This document shows, piece by piece, positions 12,901 through 26,103 of a stretch of DNA of 64,000 nt. The DNA is from Osmia lignaria lignaria (taxonomy: Eukaryota; Arthropoda; Insecta; Hymenoptera; Megachilidae), in NCBI RefSeq assembly GCF_051020975.1, contig NC_135046.1:7316001-7380000 (forward strand), given 5' to 3'. The notes under the pieces were generated by a model that was given only the letters and a program-made list of their open reading frames with translations, did not search any database and was not told the DNA's origin. Made by a program: the position numbers and the translations under genes. Within the stretch, counting starts at the first letter, position 1. Each line of letters starts with the position of its first letter.

Positions 12901-15900
12901 GTTTGTGACCTATACATATACGCCAAAAATTGCCAAGACGCAATTATTCAGAAATAAGGGAAAAACAGCCGATTTCACCGAGCAGTCTCTACTTTTATCT
13001 TTTCATCTCTTTCCTCTTTCCCGCTTCTTAATTAATTTCATAAAGGAGTATAAAGCACCCTTTAACGAACCGGCGCGGAAACATTAGAAGAGATTACCCG
13101 CTTACATGGAATTATAAAAATACAGGAGCGTTAGGGGAGGCTGGGCTGGAAATAAACGGCTGGTGCCAAGGTTATGGAGACACGGTGTCGCAGAAAAGGG
13201 AGGACGATCGGCTGACGTTCATCATCGCGATATTTAGGTCGTAAAAAATCGCTCGACGGAAGAATCGGTGAACGCCGCCACGAACGTTTACGGTGCATTT
13301 ATTTAGGGTTGGATAAATCGATCGAACGTCTCTTTCTGACGCTTATAATCACGATCGATCGTGTACTCTTCAACAACAAAGTAAAATCTTCTTCGATCCT
13401 GGCGATAGGCAAAACATTGATGTCAATTTTGCCTCGTATCTACCTTCGAATGCAATATCTCTTGGCGAACGGTCTTTTACCATTTTTCTCGAATCGTTTC
13501 GTATTGTCCACGCGAAGATGGGCTATCCATCGACGAATGGTCACTTTCACGATCGCCGACCAAGCTGAAATTAAGTCGGTGACCGTTCTTTAGCAACTTC
13601 CAGCACGTAAGGCCGCGTAGTAGAGTACGTATATTTTCCTGAACGAAGACGCAAGAAGAAAAGTTCCCTTGCCAAGGGAGGAGGCGCTCATCGAATATTC
13701 ATCGAGCGAGGAAAGAAATTTCAAAGACCGTCCATCCAGACCCGAAGATCTCGCGTCATTATTTTTTCCTCCTTTTCTTTTCTCTTCCCTCTACTTTGCC
13801 TCCTTTGTTCGCTCCTCGTCTTGCACTCCCACCGCGTAATTGCAGCGCGTTTATTAAAATTACAACGTGTCTGACGCGTATGTACATCGCCGTTCAAAAG
13901 TCAAGCGTTGGGATATACATATTCTTACACGAATTTCTTATCATACGTGTAGCTAATTAAGATATATCGCGTTCTTTAAAATATTTTAACGATTCCAATT
14001 ATTTTCTTTTACACCGTGAGATTTTAGCAGGTGTCGTGCGAGTTTTAAACGAGAATGTATGCATGTAAGTACGTTCGCTGGTAAGTGTCGTAAACAGTGC
14101 TCGAGCTGAGCGAACTCGGAACTCGAAGCGATACGAGAGTGCAGCAGCACTGATGCAGCATGCCTAATTATAGACGATACGATCGATTCGCGTTGGTGCA
14201 GCCACGGTAGAGCAACTCTCGCACGTACACAGGTAGACGTACACAGTAGACTCTGCTCGGTTCTCCCTATACAAATAATAGAGAAGGTTCCCAGAAAAGT
14301 GCGCGTCGATACTCGTCAAATGCAGCAGGTAGAGGAGATTTTTTTCGGCGTTACACTCTGCAATGAGCGCACACTTTCATTATCCGGATAGTCGGACGAG
14401 TACTCGATCGCGAGGCTTCGTGTGAAGCTGTTCGATTTTCCTCTGGAAACGTTTCAACGTCTGATGTTCCTTTCGCAACCTGTACTAATTTAGTCGCGCG
14501 CTTGCCTAATTAACGAGCGCGACGAACGACGGAAAGTTCACCTTCGTACGATAATTTTATTCGTCGTTTTTTTTTTTTCTTTTTTTTTCAACAGACGAGC
14601 TGCCGTACAAATAGAACGACACTTTGGGTAAGTTCGGCAAATTATACTTGGCGCAACGTTTCTTATTTTGAATTTCATTGGATCGCTTTTGCACTGCGAC
14701 CAAATATCGATTTCTTAATTTTGTCTTGATTGATTGACAGGTACAACGAGCAGCCCTGATTTAAACAATTCCAGATATACTGTTGACTTTATTCAAAATT
14801 GTAGACTTTATTCGTCAACGGCTAAATCGAGAATGATCTGTTTTACATCTTTTGTTAATAACATTTGTTGCCATAGAAAGTTCTGGGATTGCAGGGACAG
14901 TCATATTAATATAGTGGCCCCACCACTCTTACACTCTCGATTTAGCCGTTGACGAATAAAGTCTACAATACCAATGGAAAAGTGCTCGTGCTATCGAATA
15001 AATTTTGAATGATAATAATACATCGCAAATAAGTACATAATGTTATTAGCAATTTCAAGTTTTAAATGTTTCTCAGTGCGCTTTTGCATAATTATAAATT
15101 GAATTAAATATACTACAGTTGCGTGTATTGATTTTCTTACAGGTAATAGAAATTTCATAAAGCTTTACCTTTCATTAGAGTATCGTTACAAATGTACATG
15201 AAGTTATATGGCACAAACAGATCCAATCATATGCTGATTAATGTAATATCCAATCATACTGGACATTGAAGCTTGCTAGAATAAAATCGATGTTCAATTA
15301 TGTTGAATGTACCACCGCAAAGGGTTAATTATCCATGACACACGATTTCTGTACTTGTCATATTATTTCACGTCCTCTCATTAATTATTATTATTATCAT
15401 CCTTGTTGCAATAGAAAGAAATATGCTAATTAAATCAACAAAATAATAGCACAAAGATAAAATGAGCTATTATAAAATTTATAGAGAAAGCTACTGTAAA
15501 AAGCATCGTTTCCCCCCTTTTTTTTTTTTTTTAAATAAAATTGTATTGATTCGCGCTTGTTTTCAAAACGACCTCGATTCACCTAACCGAAGAAAAAAGA
15601 AGACAGAATACATTCTGTTGATCAAGAAAAGTGGCGAGGTAGAAGAGATTTTCAATCAGCCCGCTACAAGCTGAATTAATTTCAAGGAAAATTTGAAAGT
15701 TTGGAAAGCTCGTAGCTCGCGATGAAGCCTTGTGGTTGTCGGAAGCTGGCTGCAGCAGGTACTTTCGATAGCGTTTCTAGCTCGATCGCGAGGATCGATG
15801 GTAGCCGAATTATTGAATAAAATATCGCGACGTCCGTTATAATGAAATAACTTCCGATACGAGAGGCCGGGCCTCCCTTCCTGCTACCTCATTCACCTCA

Positions 15901-18900
15901 ACTTCTAATGCACTCGCCGATCCCCGTTACTTCGAAAATCCGATGGACTTTTTTGACGAAATGAAGCAGCTTTATTGAATTAATGATTAACGATGGAGCA
16001 GATATAGTAACCATTCGTCTGCTTTAATGACAAACTTAATTGTCGATTACATTTTTACAAAGGCGATCAACTTTATTAATATCGTTTAGGTAAAGCACAT
16101 GCAATACTATCGGTTACGGTCTTTAAAGTGTTAGCGTAATTAAGTAATTCGATCTTCAATTAAGTGATTTCGCTTTAAACTACACCTGCTCGATCTTCAT
16201 CGTGGAATGTAATCGTTTCAATGTCTAATTGTGTCTATCTTGGTTTTATTGCAGATTACGTGGATCGACGGGCTGGGAAACGTGCTGCACAGAGGCATCA
16301 AGACAACGAAGGAACTGTTCGACGACGGACCGTTGTACACGGTGAAATCCGTGCTGAGGGTGATGCCTCGCAAGGATCACGACAACACGACGTTCACGTG
16401 CCAAAGTCAGAACGCGGCCGACCGCACGCCGCAAAACGCGAAGTTACGTGTCGAGGTGAGTAGCGAAATGGTGGAAAATTAAAATAGACTCAACTCTTGC
16501 ACCGATTACCGAACGGTGGGATCTTCTTCTTTTACATTTCCCTTTTCCTCGACGGTGTATAACCCCGATGTCAATGATTCGCGATGACTAGGGGGCCCGT
16601 AATTCTCTCGAGACTCTGCCGCGATTCGTCCGAGTATGATTAAACAACGAGTCGAGTACATCGTTTACTTAACGGCTTGTTAACGCGCGATATTAATTGT
16701 CGAGAAATTACGTTCGACGGAAAATAAAGTGCGTGGAGGTGTTGCGGGTGTCACGCGAGCGCCGTGGTTGTTCGACGATCGATCGTACGCGACGACGATG
16801 GTCATGAAAGTTTAAGCATCGGCTCGCGTGACACTCGGAGAATCTCGTGTTTACCGCTCATCTATAGGTATCGAATGGTCGTATGTTGGATTGCAGGTCC
16901 GTTACGCGCCGAAGGTCTCTTTGAGGATCCGCTCGGGTCTGGGCAAGAACGGACGTATAGTGGAGGGCAGCGAGCTCCGGTTCAAATGTCGTGCCGAGGC
17001 CAATCCACCGAACGTCGAGTACAGGTGAGTGGTAGTGTAACGCGAATGCCTCGTTCTGTTTCCTCCTACGCCCCTGGCGAGGCACAAACTGGGTGGCTGA
17101 TGATCGATACCCAAGGCAAGAACGCCCCTCGAATTTGGAACGTTGTTGTTACGTGTGGCTGCATATCGATGTCGATGCTGTTCGTATTCCTGCACATCTG
17201 AAACGTGTTTTTAACTCTTCGCGCTACCAACTTATTTCAAAGAGTCACGATAGCATACAATTTTTCAAGGTAAACGATTTTTCACAGTTGACCTAGTTAA
17301 CTTGATTGTCCATTCAAAATAATGTTGCTTTTAATCAGAACTACGGGAGGCAGAGAAAAGGAAGGTCTTTCAAGTTGGACCAACTTTTACCTGCGGTGGT
17401 TTCCCTAATAATTAATTATATTAATAATTTTCACACATATGTTTCGCAATGTGACATTTTCAGATGAAATACATACGATTATTAACATTGAATTTTAGGT
17501 TAATTAAGATGCAATCATATGTGACAAATTTCGTTATAAATTGCAATCATTCTATGCCACCTTCGGTAAATCTGAACTCCAGTTATTTTGGTCAAACGTC
17601 ATGGTTAAAAATATTGGTTCGATGGTCGTAATATGTTTTTTCATCCACCGGTATTTCATCACGCGAAAAGAACAACCACAATCCCTTCGATTGCTTCGCT
17701 CGTTTTTTTGGTTTTTTTTTTTTTTCAATTCACCGTACGTTTAATCCGGCGCGTTTTACACGGTGCGGTGCACAGAATGGGTTGTCTATTGGCCATGATC
17801 AGATAGACAAAACGATGAACACACGCGGTAACAAACCTAGCCGCTCAGAGAATGCTTAAATTGCTCGTTTTTAGCGGCGAAACGGAGAAACGCTTGCTTT
17901 ATCGTACCGACAACAGAGCGGTTCGACAGGCACGCAGGACAAAAGGAGAATTAGCAAGCAATCGATCGTACCACATAGCGAGGGAATAATTGATGCTCGT
18001 TTCAAACAGAGGACAATGCAAAGTTTAGGACAATGTTAGCCGGTCGTGTGTGTCGCATTACCTACGTGTTGTCTTGTTGCTTGCTCCGATGGTTTCGCGA
18101 TTTCGTTCGTGTACACGTTACACGTGTGTTTCGATGAGACTGATAAAAGAGAAGTCGAGAAAGGAAAACGGAAAAGAATCAAATAGAAGAATATAATGAA
18201 GTTTTAAAGGAAAGTTTTATCGATCTATTAATTCGCAAAAAGTTATCGTTCCCACGTTTTCTTTTACGCTAAAAAAACTCGTCTTGATCGCTACATAAGA
18301 AAAGTAGCCAGAGAACAGGCTACCGTAGAAAGATGTCGAATAAGAAATAAAGTGCAGAGAAGTAGTGTTAATTCGGAAAAAAATATAAAATAAAGAATTA
18401 TAATTATCCCCGAGTTTTTGTTGCGATGCAACGAGTCGATCGATGGGTGGTAACCGTTTTTAAAAGAAAATCCGTGCACAGGTTATTCAGCACATTACAT
18501 GGCCATCGTCACGGTTCTTTTTCTAATTTCACAGGTGGTTTATCAACGAGAAGAAGGTAATCGGCGACTACACGACGGATATGATCATCCACAACGCGAC
18601 CCGCGATCTTCACGACGCGATCGTAAAGTGCGAGGTCCACAACGACGTCGGCAAGAGCGAGGAGACCGAGACCCTGGATATCACATGTGAGTGACCCAAC
18701 CAGGTCAAACTCGTTAAGCGGCAACTTTTAGTTTGACTTGGAGGGGAATCGAAACAACCTCGTCCGTCGGAATTACGTATCAACATGGATGCTTGGACAG
18801 GAAAGCTTTACGAGGTCGCGAATCGAGCGTAGCACATTATTATTCGCTGACTCTTATTTTTTTGTTCTTTTTTTTTTTTCATACTTTCGCCACTCGCGAA

Positions 18901-21900
18901 GATATAAAGGCGCATATTCAGTGACAAACATTTTGTAACACTACGCGATTTTCTCAGGACCGTTTGGGAATTGCTTGCGAACGCTGATGAAAAAGTCGAG
19001 GGAGAGGATAAATTGAACTTCTTACGAAGATATTTGCCGGCATATTTTTTGAAGGGGCTTTATAGTCGATTTATGAGTTCCCCTTTGGTAGCAAAAAGAA
19101 AAGAAAAAGGATGAACATGATCCCGCGTAAATGGTCTCGAAAACAGGCTGGATAGAACGATTTCCAGGCGCTTACAATCCTACGCTCTCACTTTTTTCCC
19201 CTTCGTCCCTTATTCTCGTCCCACGTAGTATCAATCTCGAGGGATTGGCCGAGGTCAAAATTGAATTTCGCAGACGGGCCGCAATTCCGACACCCACCAG
19301 TCTCCGTGGAGACGCAGTACGGCGCTACGGAAATCTTGCAATGCGACGTCGACGGGAATCCGACGCCGGAGATACGCTGGTACCACGAGGACACCGAGCG
19401 ACAGGTCGCCACCACGCCGAACATAAGCGTGGTGGTAAATCACGAAACGGCCGGAAGATACGTTTGTAAAGCTCGCGTACCCGGTTTTCCGGAATTGACG
19501 GGCCACGCCAACATCTACATCCGGGCGCCACCCCGCATCGAGTCGCAGAAGGTCCAGTACGTGCCCGACGAAGGAGTCGTCAAGGTAATTCTTCGTATTT
19601 ATTGCTCTTCCGTTTCTCTCCAGTATCTGCGTATTTCAATGATTTCTATTACTTCGATAATCAATCATATTTCGAATTGCCCATTAATGAAAGATAGTTG
19701 TTTTGCGTTTGGTTTTCGATATCCCGTATAAAATCGACGAACCGCTCGCGATCATGATTTATACCTGCCATAACTTGACCCGCGGGATTCGAAACGAGGC
19801 ATTTATGGAAAATATAGGAGAACCGAGCGATCGCCAGACGCACCGTCTCGAACTCTATGTAACGAATGGTGGTCAAGCGTGCAGAACGCAAAGCGTGCGC
19901 GGATATTTTTCGATGAAATGTAGGCCAGTCCGACTGGCGGGATTGGAGGGGACGCGGGTGCAACCGTACATTCAACGAGCATCGACGATCCACGTTTTCG
20001 TGTTTCCTTTTTTCCCCTCTTCCATTCTTCATTTTTCTCGTCGATATACGATGCGCAGCAATTCAAAAGGGAAGTCACGCAGAGCGAGAGAGAAACGGAG
20101 GATAAAAGAGAAGAGTATCGGTCGATTCGTCGAAGAGGGCAAGCGACGAACCGGATACCTTTTTCCTCGTTTTTCTCCTATCTTTCTTTTTATTCGACTG
20201 TTCCTCTACGATTTCGCAGGTGAAGTGTACCGCGATATCTGTGCCAAAAGCGGACTCGGTGGTATGGAGCTTCGCCGGTAGCGAGCTCAATTTCTCCTCG
20301 AACAATACGCCGTTCTACGTGCAGGAGGAATACACCGGCGAGAGGGTCGTCAGCACTGTCACGTTGCTCGATCCCATATCCACGTACTTCGGGGATTACA
20401 ACTGCACGGTCACGAATAGCTTCGGCACGGATTCCGTCATAATCAAGCTGACGGCACACAGTAAGTTCATATCCATTATAAACGACAGCCCTTTCTCTTC
20501 TGTTCATATTTTTCTCCGCGATTCGATGCGCTTTTCCCCGCGAAATTGCCAGATTTCCGCTCGACGCCGACCTTCCGAACGTTCCAGAAATTCGATACAA
20601 TATTCGGCGGAAAAACATCGCGGTTTTGAAAAAAGTATCGATCACGAAATTACGTGTTTTCCAGCGCATACTTCCGTCCTTTCGACGATCGGTTATCGTG
20701 CCCGGAATTCGCATCAACCGTTTCTGAAATCCGTCAATCTTGCTCCGCTAGAATGAAAACTCGAAATCTCGATCGATCTCGCTTCCTGATTTTGCATTTT
20801 TCAAAAATGTCGCTATCGGATCTGTTCGATCAATTTGTTAGCTCGGATGAAATACGGTGAATCATGGACGAATTTTTTAATGCGTCGAGGTTAAAACTGA
20901 ACCGACAGGAAGCAGCGCAATTAGAAATCTGTGTTTCCCGTAATATATCTCACGGTAGCTGTCACGGTGGCTTGTCAGAACATTTTGTCGTTTCCAAAAA
21001 TACGCGAACAGATATTCGTTAAGGTTAATTTATCTTGGCGGGTACATATTATTAAATTTCTTTTCCTTGAGTTTGTGCGAGTACGTGTTTTCAGTCTTTA
21101 TAAATATCACGCGTTGCTAGCTATTCGACGGTGCTTTATAATAGCTAGTCGAATTTATACAAATTTTACCGGTACGAGGTTGGTCGACTCGTAAATTCAA
21201 CGGGATTCAATTAACGGACACGTTCGCAAGCCCCGCGAATTTTATGTGCACTTTACAAAATTTAACCCGCATCGTTAAGCAGTCGTTTGCACTTGCGACT
21301 CCGCGAATTTTGTTCCTGACGGTGCAGCGTTAATAGAAAAAGATAATTGCTACAATCACCGAGCGTTAGAGGCCGAGATTTTAATCAGCCGTGACGCTTA
21401 GCGTTGATTCCAGTCGATTGGCAACTGATTTTGATCATCGGCGGACTGGTGGTCGTCTGCGTGATCCTCATTGGCGTGATCGTTGTACTCTTTCTGCAAT
21501 GCCGGGACCGCATCAAACAGCCGCGGCCGAGGACAGCCCAGACCCAGGAGACTGATATGCGTGAGTGGAATATCATGTTCGAATGAATTATAAGGCCATT
21601 AGTCATGTCGCGTTACCCATTGTTTTCCCATTCGTGATTCGTAATTTCGTCGTTTCTATTCGTTCAATTCTTTGCTTTCTCTGCGGACACAACAGTCGCT
21701 ATCGTTCCGCTATCTGTCGTTAACGACCCGCGAGATGAAGGATGTGTCATTGAATGCAAACGAACCTGATAGTTGGTCCTTAAACAGGGTGGAGTCAAGG
21801 TGGTCTTTCGAATCCTTTCTAAACCGTTTCTTTATGGTTTATTAGTCATTTCTTTCGTCGTGATTATAGTAGACAGGATTTACAGTTTCATAACAAGCTT

Positions 21901-24900
21901 ACGATAAGTAGTGTTACGCGCTCGTTTGCATAAAACATTCGCATTCCCCTTGACTCCACCCATGTAACAACTGTTTGGCGCGTTACTCAGGGATTAAACA
22001 TTTGCAGCTTATAATTTTGAAGTACATAAAATGTAACATTATACGCTACGCGGGCCTACTCGTTACGTAGCTCATTTTTTTGATATGCAGACAGAAAATT
22101 GAATTCAAGTGGTACGAACTAGCTTTAATCAGTCGTTGAATTGTCGAGAGCTCGGGACACGACTAATCGCGATGTTAAGCTTTGGTAATGTAATAACGTA
22201 TCGTTATATTTATGTAGTTATTTTCCTGAAACTTTAACCTTTCAATTTATATGCTGTAAGTGCAATTTGGTAGGACTTTTATGTCGTGAAATCGTGTCGA
22301 ACTCGTTTAATACTTGATAAAGAATAACTTAATAGTTTCGTAACAAGCTTGTAAGAAAAGTGCGCAACAAGATCGTCGCCTTTAGCCGGCTGATTTTCTT
22401 GTTTGTCGTCCGACAGAAGAAACAGATTCGAACGCTGATCGATATCGAGAGAGCGACAGAAGCAGCAACCTCTCGGATGTCAAAGCGGATATACGAGCGG
22501 GATCGAGTGTCAGTAACGCAGAAAGTGTGACAGCACTTGACAGCGAGGGCGAAGGAAGCACGAGAGGTGTCAATGCTTTGGCGTTGGCCGGCCCTGTTCC
22601 AAATCCTTTGGGTTATCGTTACAGCGCCGATTACACGGAACCTTCGTTTCCACCCAAGAATAACGTAAGTACAATCTGCAACGTTTATCTGACAGGTATA
22701 ATCTAGTTTATTGCTTGTTAGATATAATTTTTACGAGGCGTGTTCGATCACGTTTCTGGGATAAGTGCCATGCCGACTGTCATGGTCCTCTTACCGGAAG
22801 ATGCAAGATCTTCCCCACTCCGTGGTCAGATCCTTCTAGAACACCCTTATCTTTTTATACGTGCCATGCAGCAGCATGATTTCGGGTCATCGGCCACACG
22901 CGCGTTCCTTCGGAGATCCGCAAACGAACTCTCTATCGCCGTTCCATAAACAAAACGTCCGCAACTTTTAGAATTCGTCGCACCTCAAGTATCAACTACC
23001 GCCGGCCTAAGTCCGATAACAGACGTATGGCTCCAAATGCAATGACCCTGCCACGTGTCAACCCTTGCACACGTGCTGACGCTAACATGCTAATAAAAGT
23101 ACCGAGCTTCCGGAGTGCATAGTAAAAACCTGAAATAGCCGAAAATTTAATCTTCTAAATTTAATTAACGGTTCTTCAAAATTCCATCAAATACAGTAAC
23201 CTCTGACTCGTGAAACGTCCAAGGTTCGACCGTGTTTCGACCAGTTCCATTAAAATAATTAATAGCAGTCCCAATTTTTGTACGAACACCTTGTACGAAT
23301 TATAACGTTGAGACTCATTAGAGTAATAGGAAATTTCGTAAGTCGTTGAACCACGTTAATGTCGAGCAAGCACGAAAGCCTGTGGAACAATGTAATAACC
23401 TTTTGTCGTGTCGGAAGAATAAATACACACACACACACACACACACACGTATATATATAGTATATATGTGTAGGCGAAATTTATATTTTCCCTCCTTTCC
23501 CCTGCCATGATCACCCAAGATGGCAGTATATACATACGAATGACTGCTAAGCAGTTCGGACAAGAGCGAGTATTCAGTATTGCGGGTGAGGTCGTCGAGA
23601 ATAAACAAATATAGACATGAGAGTACAGATTTCTTTTCCTCGACCACGCCTAAACGGTCTCCCATTATAATTATATACGTTTCCTCCCGATTCCTACATA
23701 TGGAAAAATATTCCCAAGAAAATAAAACAGTTGCACTTGTTTGGAACCTCGAGTTTTCTATGAGAGAAAGCAAAGCACGACACAATGGTGTGATAGACGC
23801 GTTTCGTTAACAATTTTTCCTTCCGTTTCACGTTGCAGGACGGTAGTAACAACAATGGTTACGTGCCGTACGTAGACTACACCCGCGACTACATGCCACC
23901 CACGACACAAGGAGTGGGTGCGTCGCGAGAATCCTTAAGCAGGATACCATCGGGCGGCATTCTCGCCTCAAAGAAGATCGGTCTGAGTTCTGCGAATTTG
24001 GGCACGCCGAGCCCGCAAACGACTCCCGCGATCGACCCTCGTTTCTCCGCAACCTATGGAAATCCCTACCTCAGGTAAAGTTTCTCCGGCACTTGGCAGA
24101 GTATCAATGGAACTCGCCTTGTCGCCTGTGTCACCAGGGTTCGCAATCTAGTTCGACGTGTCGGATAATAGAAGAACCTTTGACCAACTGTAATTGCGTT
24201 TTAGCGCGATAATTCTACAGAGGCGCGCGCGGATTGCAGCAAAGACGATTAGATTATATAGCCAGGCCGGAACGTGATATTCCGTGAATCGATGCAAGCG
24301 AGATCCGTGGCGAAGAACGCGTCTGGAATATAACTAATAAGAACGACGATGCAGTGATAAATTCAATTTTAATTCTTTGACTTCGAACACATACTGCGTT
24401 TATTCGGCTTGGACCAAGAATTCTCGCCTAGAGGCGCATTCGATGCTAATCGTTTATAATGTTCAAACAGTCGATGATGGAGTTGTAAATACAATGCGCG
24501 TGCTAACGTTACAATATTTACGAGCTATTGATCAACGGATTTGCTGCAACGCGCCCAATTGTTTCTACCGATTAATTATATTCCGCATAAATTATGAATC
24601 GTTCGTTCTGAATATTTATAACCATCGGTTCGATCAGCTCGACGAGTTTAATATTAATTTTGAACGAGCCCGGGTACAGCCGCGTTTCCAACCGCTTCGA
24701 CCATTATCGCGATCATTTGTAATAACCAAGCCGGTGCGCACCGCGAACGTACACGCCAGCAGCCCACCGTGCGAGAAATTATTCTGATCGTTTTTTTTCC
24801 TCTTCGAAACAATAGAATGTCAGCGGCGGAACAACTGAGACACGCGCCGCATACAGCGGTGCCGGGAGTAACGCCAGCACCACCACCCTATACTCAAGCA

Positions 24901-25347
24901 ATGAGAATGAATAGCTTGAATACCTTGAACGGAGCTGGACCGCAGGTTAGTACAATGACAGCGGTGAATGTGTGTCAAATTCCAAGACACGGTTACAACA
25001 TCTTAGCTGCATTCCTGCGTTCACCTGAACTAGTTCGAACAGAGCGAGTCTTGCTAGAGGCGAATGTGTAAGGGGATCGATCTAATCGAGCCGATTAAAT
25101 CGGCTGGTCAATTTTTCATTCGTTATTATCCCATCCATTTGCTAATGATCCACGAGTGAAAGGAAAAATAAATACACACGTATGAACGTTGCAGTTCGGT
25201 TGAAACGATCGTTAATCGAACGGTGTCTCCTCTGCTGATTTTTTCCAGGCTCCACTTTCGGCGCACTACATCACAGGTGGGCCAAACGGTGGCGTCGCGA
25301 CGGTAAAACGCACCTCGGCGGTCGGGACGCTAGCGACGCATGTATGA
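6945..25347 (+). CDS. kirre: Kirre/roughest (IRM family) Ig-superfamily adhesion receptor, 5'-partial
   Basis: Single-pass adhesion receptor of the Neph/kirre/roughest family, which acts in myoblast fusion, axon guidance and cell sorting. Visible exons: 6945-7177, 16255-16455, 16897-17024, 18535-18686, 19274-19584, 20220-20460, 21402-21560, 22417-22664, 23839-24074, 24816-24945, 25249-25347. All have GT/AG borders and the phases join without a stop, giving about 711 residues. The protein opens at the end of Ig1 (DDGTYQCQ). Ig2 to Ig5 follow, each with its Cys-Trp-Cys pattern (for example WIDG..FTCQSQ, YRWFINE..VKCEV, IRWYHED..YVCKA, VVWSFAG..YNCTV). Next come a transmembrane helix (LILIIGGLVVVCVILIGVIV), a Ser-rich tail (RESDRSSNLSD) and a C-terminal THV, a class I PDZ ligand. 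The signal peptide and most of Ig1 are missing; the first exon needs one base from an upstream exon. kirre and roughest cannot be told apart here. Confidence 0.93.
7178..16254 (+). other. 9-kb kirre intron
   Basis: Begins with gtaagc after the codons for KPPAE and ends with ttttattgcag before ITWID, phase 0 on both sides. It contains no open frame with recognisable homology. Its one notable feature is a 172-bp inverted-repeat element at 14.8 kb. There are also short A/T runs near 8.06, 10.09, 10.45, 14.57 and 15.52 kb. The other kirre introns over 300 bp (17025-18534, 18687-19273, 19585-20219, 20461-21401, 21561-22416, 22665-23838, 24075-24815, 24946-25248) also showed no genes. Confidence 0.85.
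14798..14969. mobile_element. Short inverted-repeat element (MITE-like) in a kirre intron
   Basis: Two 35-bp arms, 14798-14832 and 14935-14969, are perfect reverse complements. They begin attgtagactttattcg and enclose 102 bp with no coding potential. The size and perfect arms fit a recent miniature inverted-repeat transposable element or a stable intronic hairpin. No clear target-site duplication is visible at the edges, so the superfamily is unknown. Confidence 0.7.
21787..21961. repeat. 14-bp inverted repeat in kirre intron
   Basis: gggtggagtcaagg at 21787-21800 is the exact reverse complement of 21948-21961. The arms lie 147 bp apart, in the intron that follows the transmembrane exon. It could form a stem in the pre-mRNA or be a degenerate element. 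Confidence 0.6.
23424..23449. repeat. (CA)n microsatellite
   Basis: About twelve CA dinucleotides followed directly by a short AT run, in the kirre intron between exons 22417-22664 and 23839-24074. Confidence 0.9.
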
Positions 25348-25500
25348 GGCCAGGGGGTCTATCCGAACTAGAACCATCGACGTTCGGGCCTAACTAGCAC
25401 CGCCTTCCAGCATCGTCGAGCTGTCGAAGAAACTAGTTCGCGCTTCAAGTCGCGCGAAAACTTGTTCGCGGATCGCCTAGCTAGAACCTGTCGTTATCAG

Positions 25501-26103
25501 AACGTTGCTCGACGAACTTCCACAGTCGCGCGAGCGTCGGAGGTCGAACGATTGCTCGGTGAATCGAGGTTGGGGGACGAGATGTGCGCGAAGAAGATTC
25601 GGGTCAAAGGACGGACACAACGAATGGCGGAGAACGGCGAGGCGCTCAAGTACATCGAATCGGTGCTACGACAATTGCGAAGGGCCAGTCGTGATCATCG
25701 GCAACTCGTCGAACAACGTCATCGTGTCGACGTCTCGCGACCGATTCGTGTCTCCTCGACGAGTTACGAACATCCGGAGAAGATAGACCCGCGGAGTTTC
25801 ATGATTCCAATCGAGCACGAACTGTGCGAGGAAGACCAGCTCGTCCGTGACTCTTGGGAGACGCCTCGAAGAGAGTACAGGTGGCGAGAAGTTGAACGCA
25901 TCGAAGAATCGCGAGAACTGACCGAGTATTCCGTTTTGGATATCGCGACGAAGCTGTTGGCGAGACGAAAATCGTACGCGAGAGCCATGGACACGTTGGA
26001 AACGACGCCTAAAAGGATTCACGAGAGGACCAGTCTGACCAGCCGACACGAGTTGCGATACGTTCCTGCGTACCAAGGAATTGATACTACGATTATAGAA
26101 TGA
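25501..26103 (+). CDS. Long open frame after kirre stop; possible alternative kirre C-terminal exon
   Basis: The frame used by the last kirre exon is open from 25372 to a TGA at 26101-26103 (244 codons), after two in-frame stops at 25345 and 25369. The first ATG is near 25582. An AG at 25499-25500 would make an exon starting in phase 0, matching the phase-0 donor after 24945. Skipping the standard last exon would then give a tail of about 200 residues instead of THV. The translation is rich in Arg and Glu, includes segments such as KIDPRSFMIPIEHEL, and many codons start with a purine. No family was recognised. It may instead be a chance open frame in CpG-rich UTR. Confidence 0.3.
   Translation, partial: NVARRTSTVARASEVERLLGESRLGDEMCAKKIRVKGRTQRMAENGEALKYIESVLRQLRRASRDHRQLVEQRHRVDVSRPIRVSSTSYEHPEKIDPRSFMIPIEHELCEEDQLVRDSWETPRREYRWREVERIEESRELTEYSVLDIATKLLARRKSYARAMDTLETTPKRIHERTSLTSRHELRYVPAYQGIDTTIIE

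Noticed and set aside
19703..20281. 192-codon plus-strand frame
   Set aside because: It spans a kirre intron and the start of the next exon in a different frame from the Ig domain.
20190..20717. 175-codon minus-strand frame
   Set aside because: Antisense shadow of the kirre Ig5 exon and its neighbouring intron.
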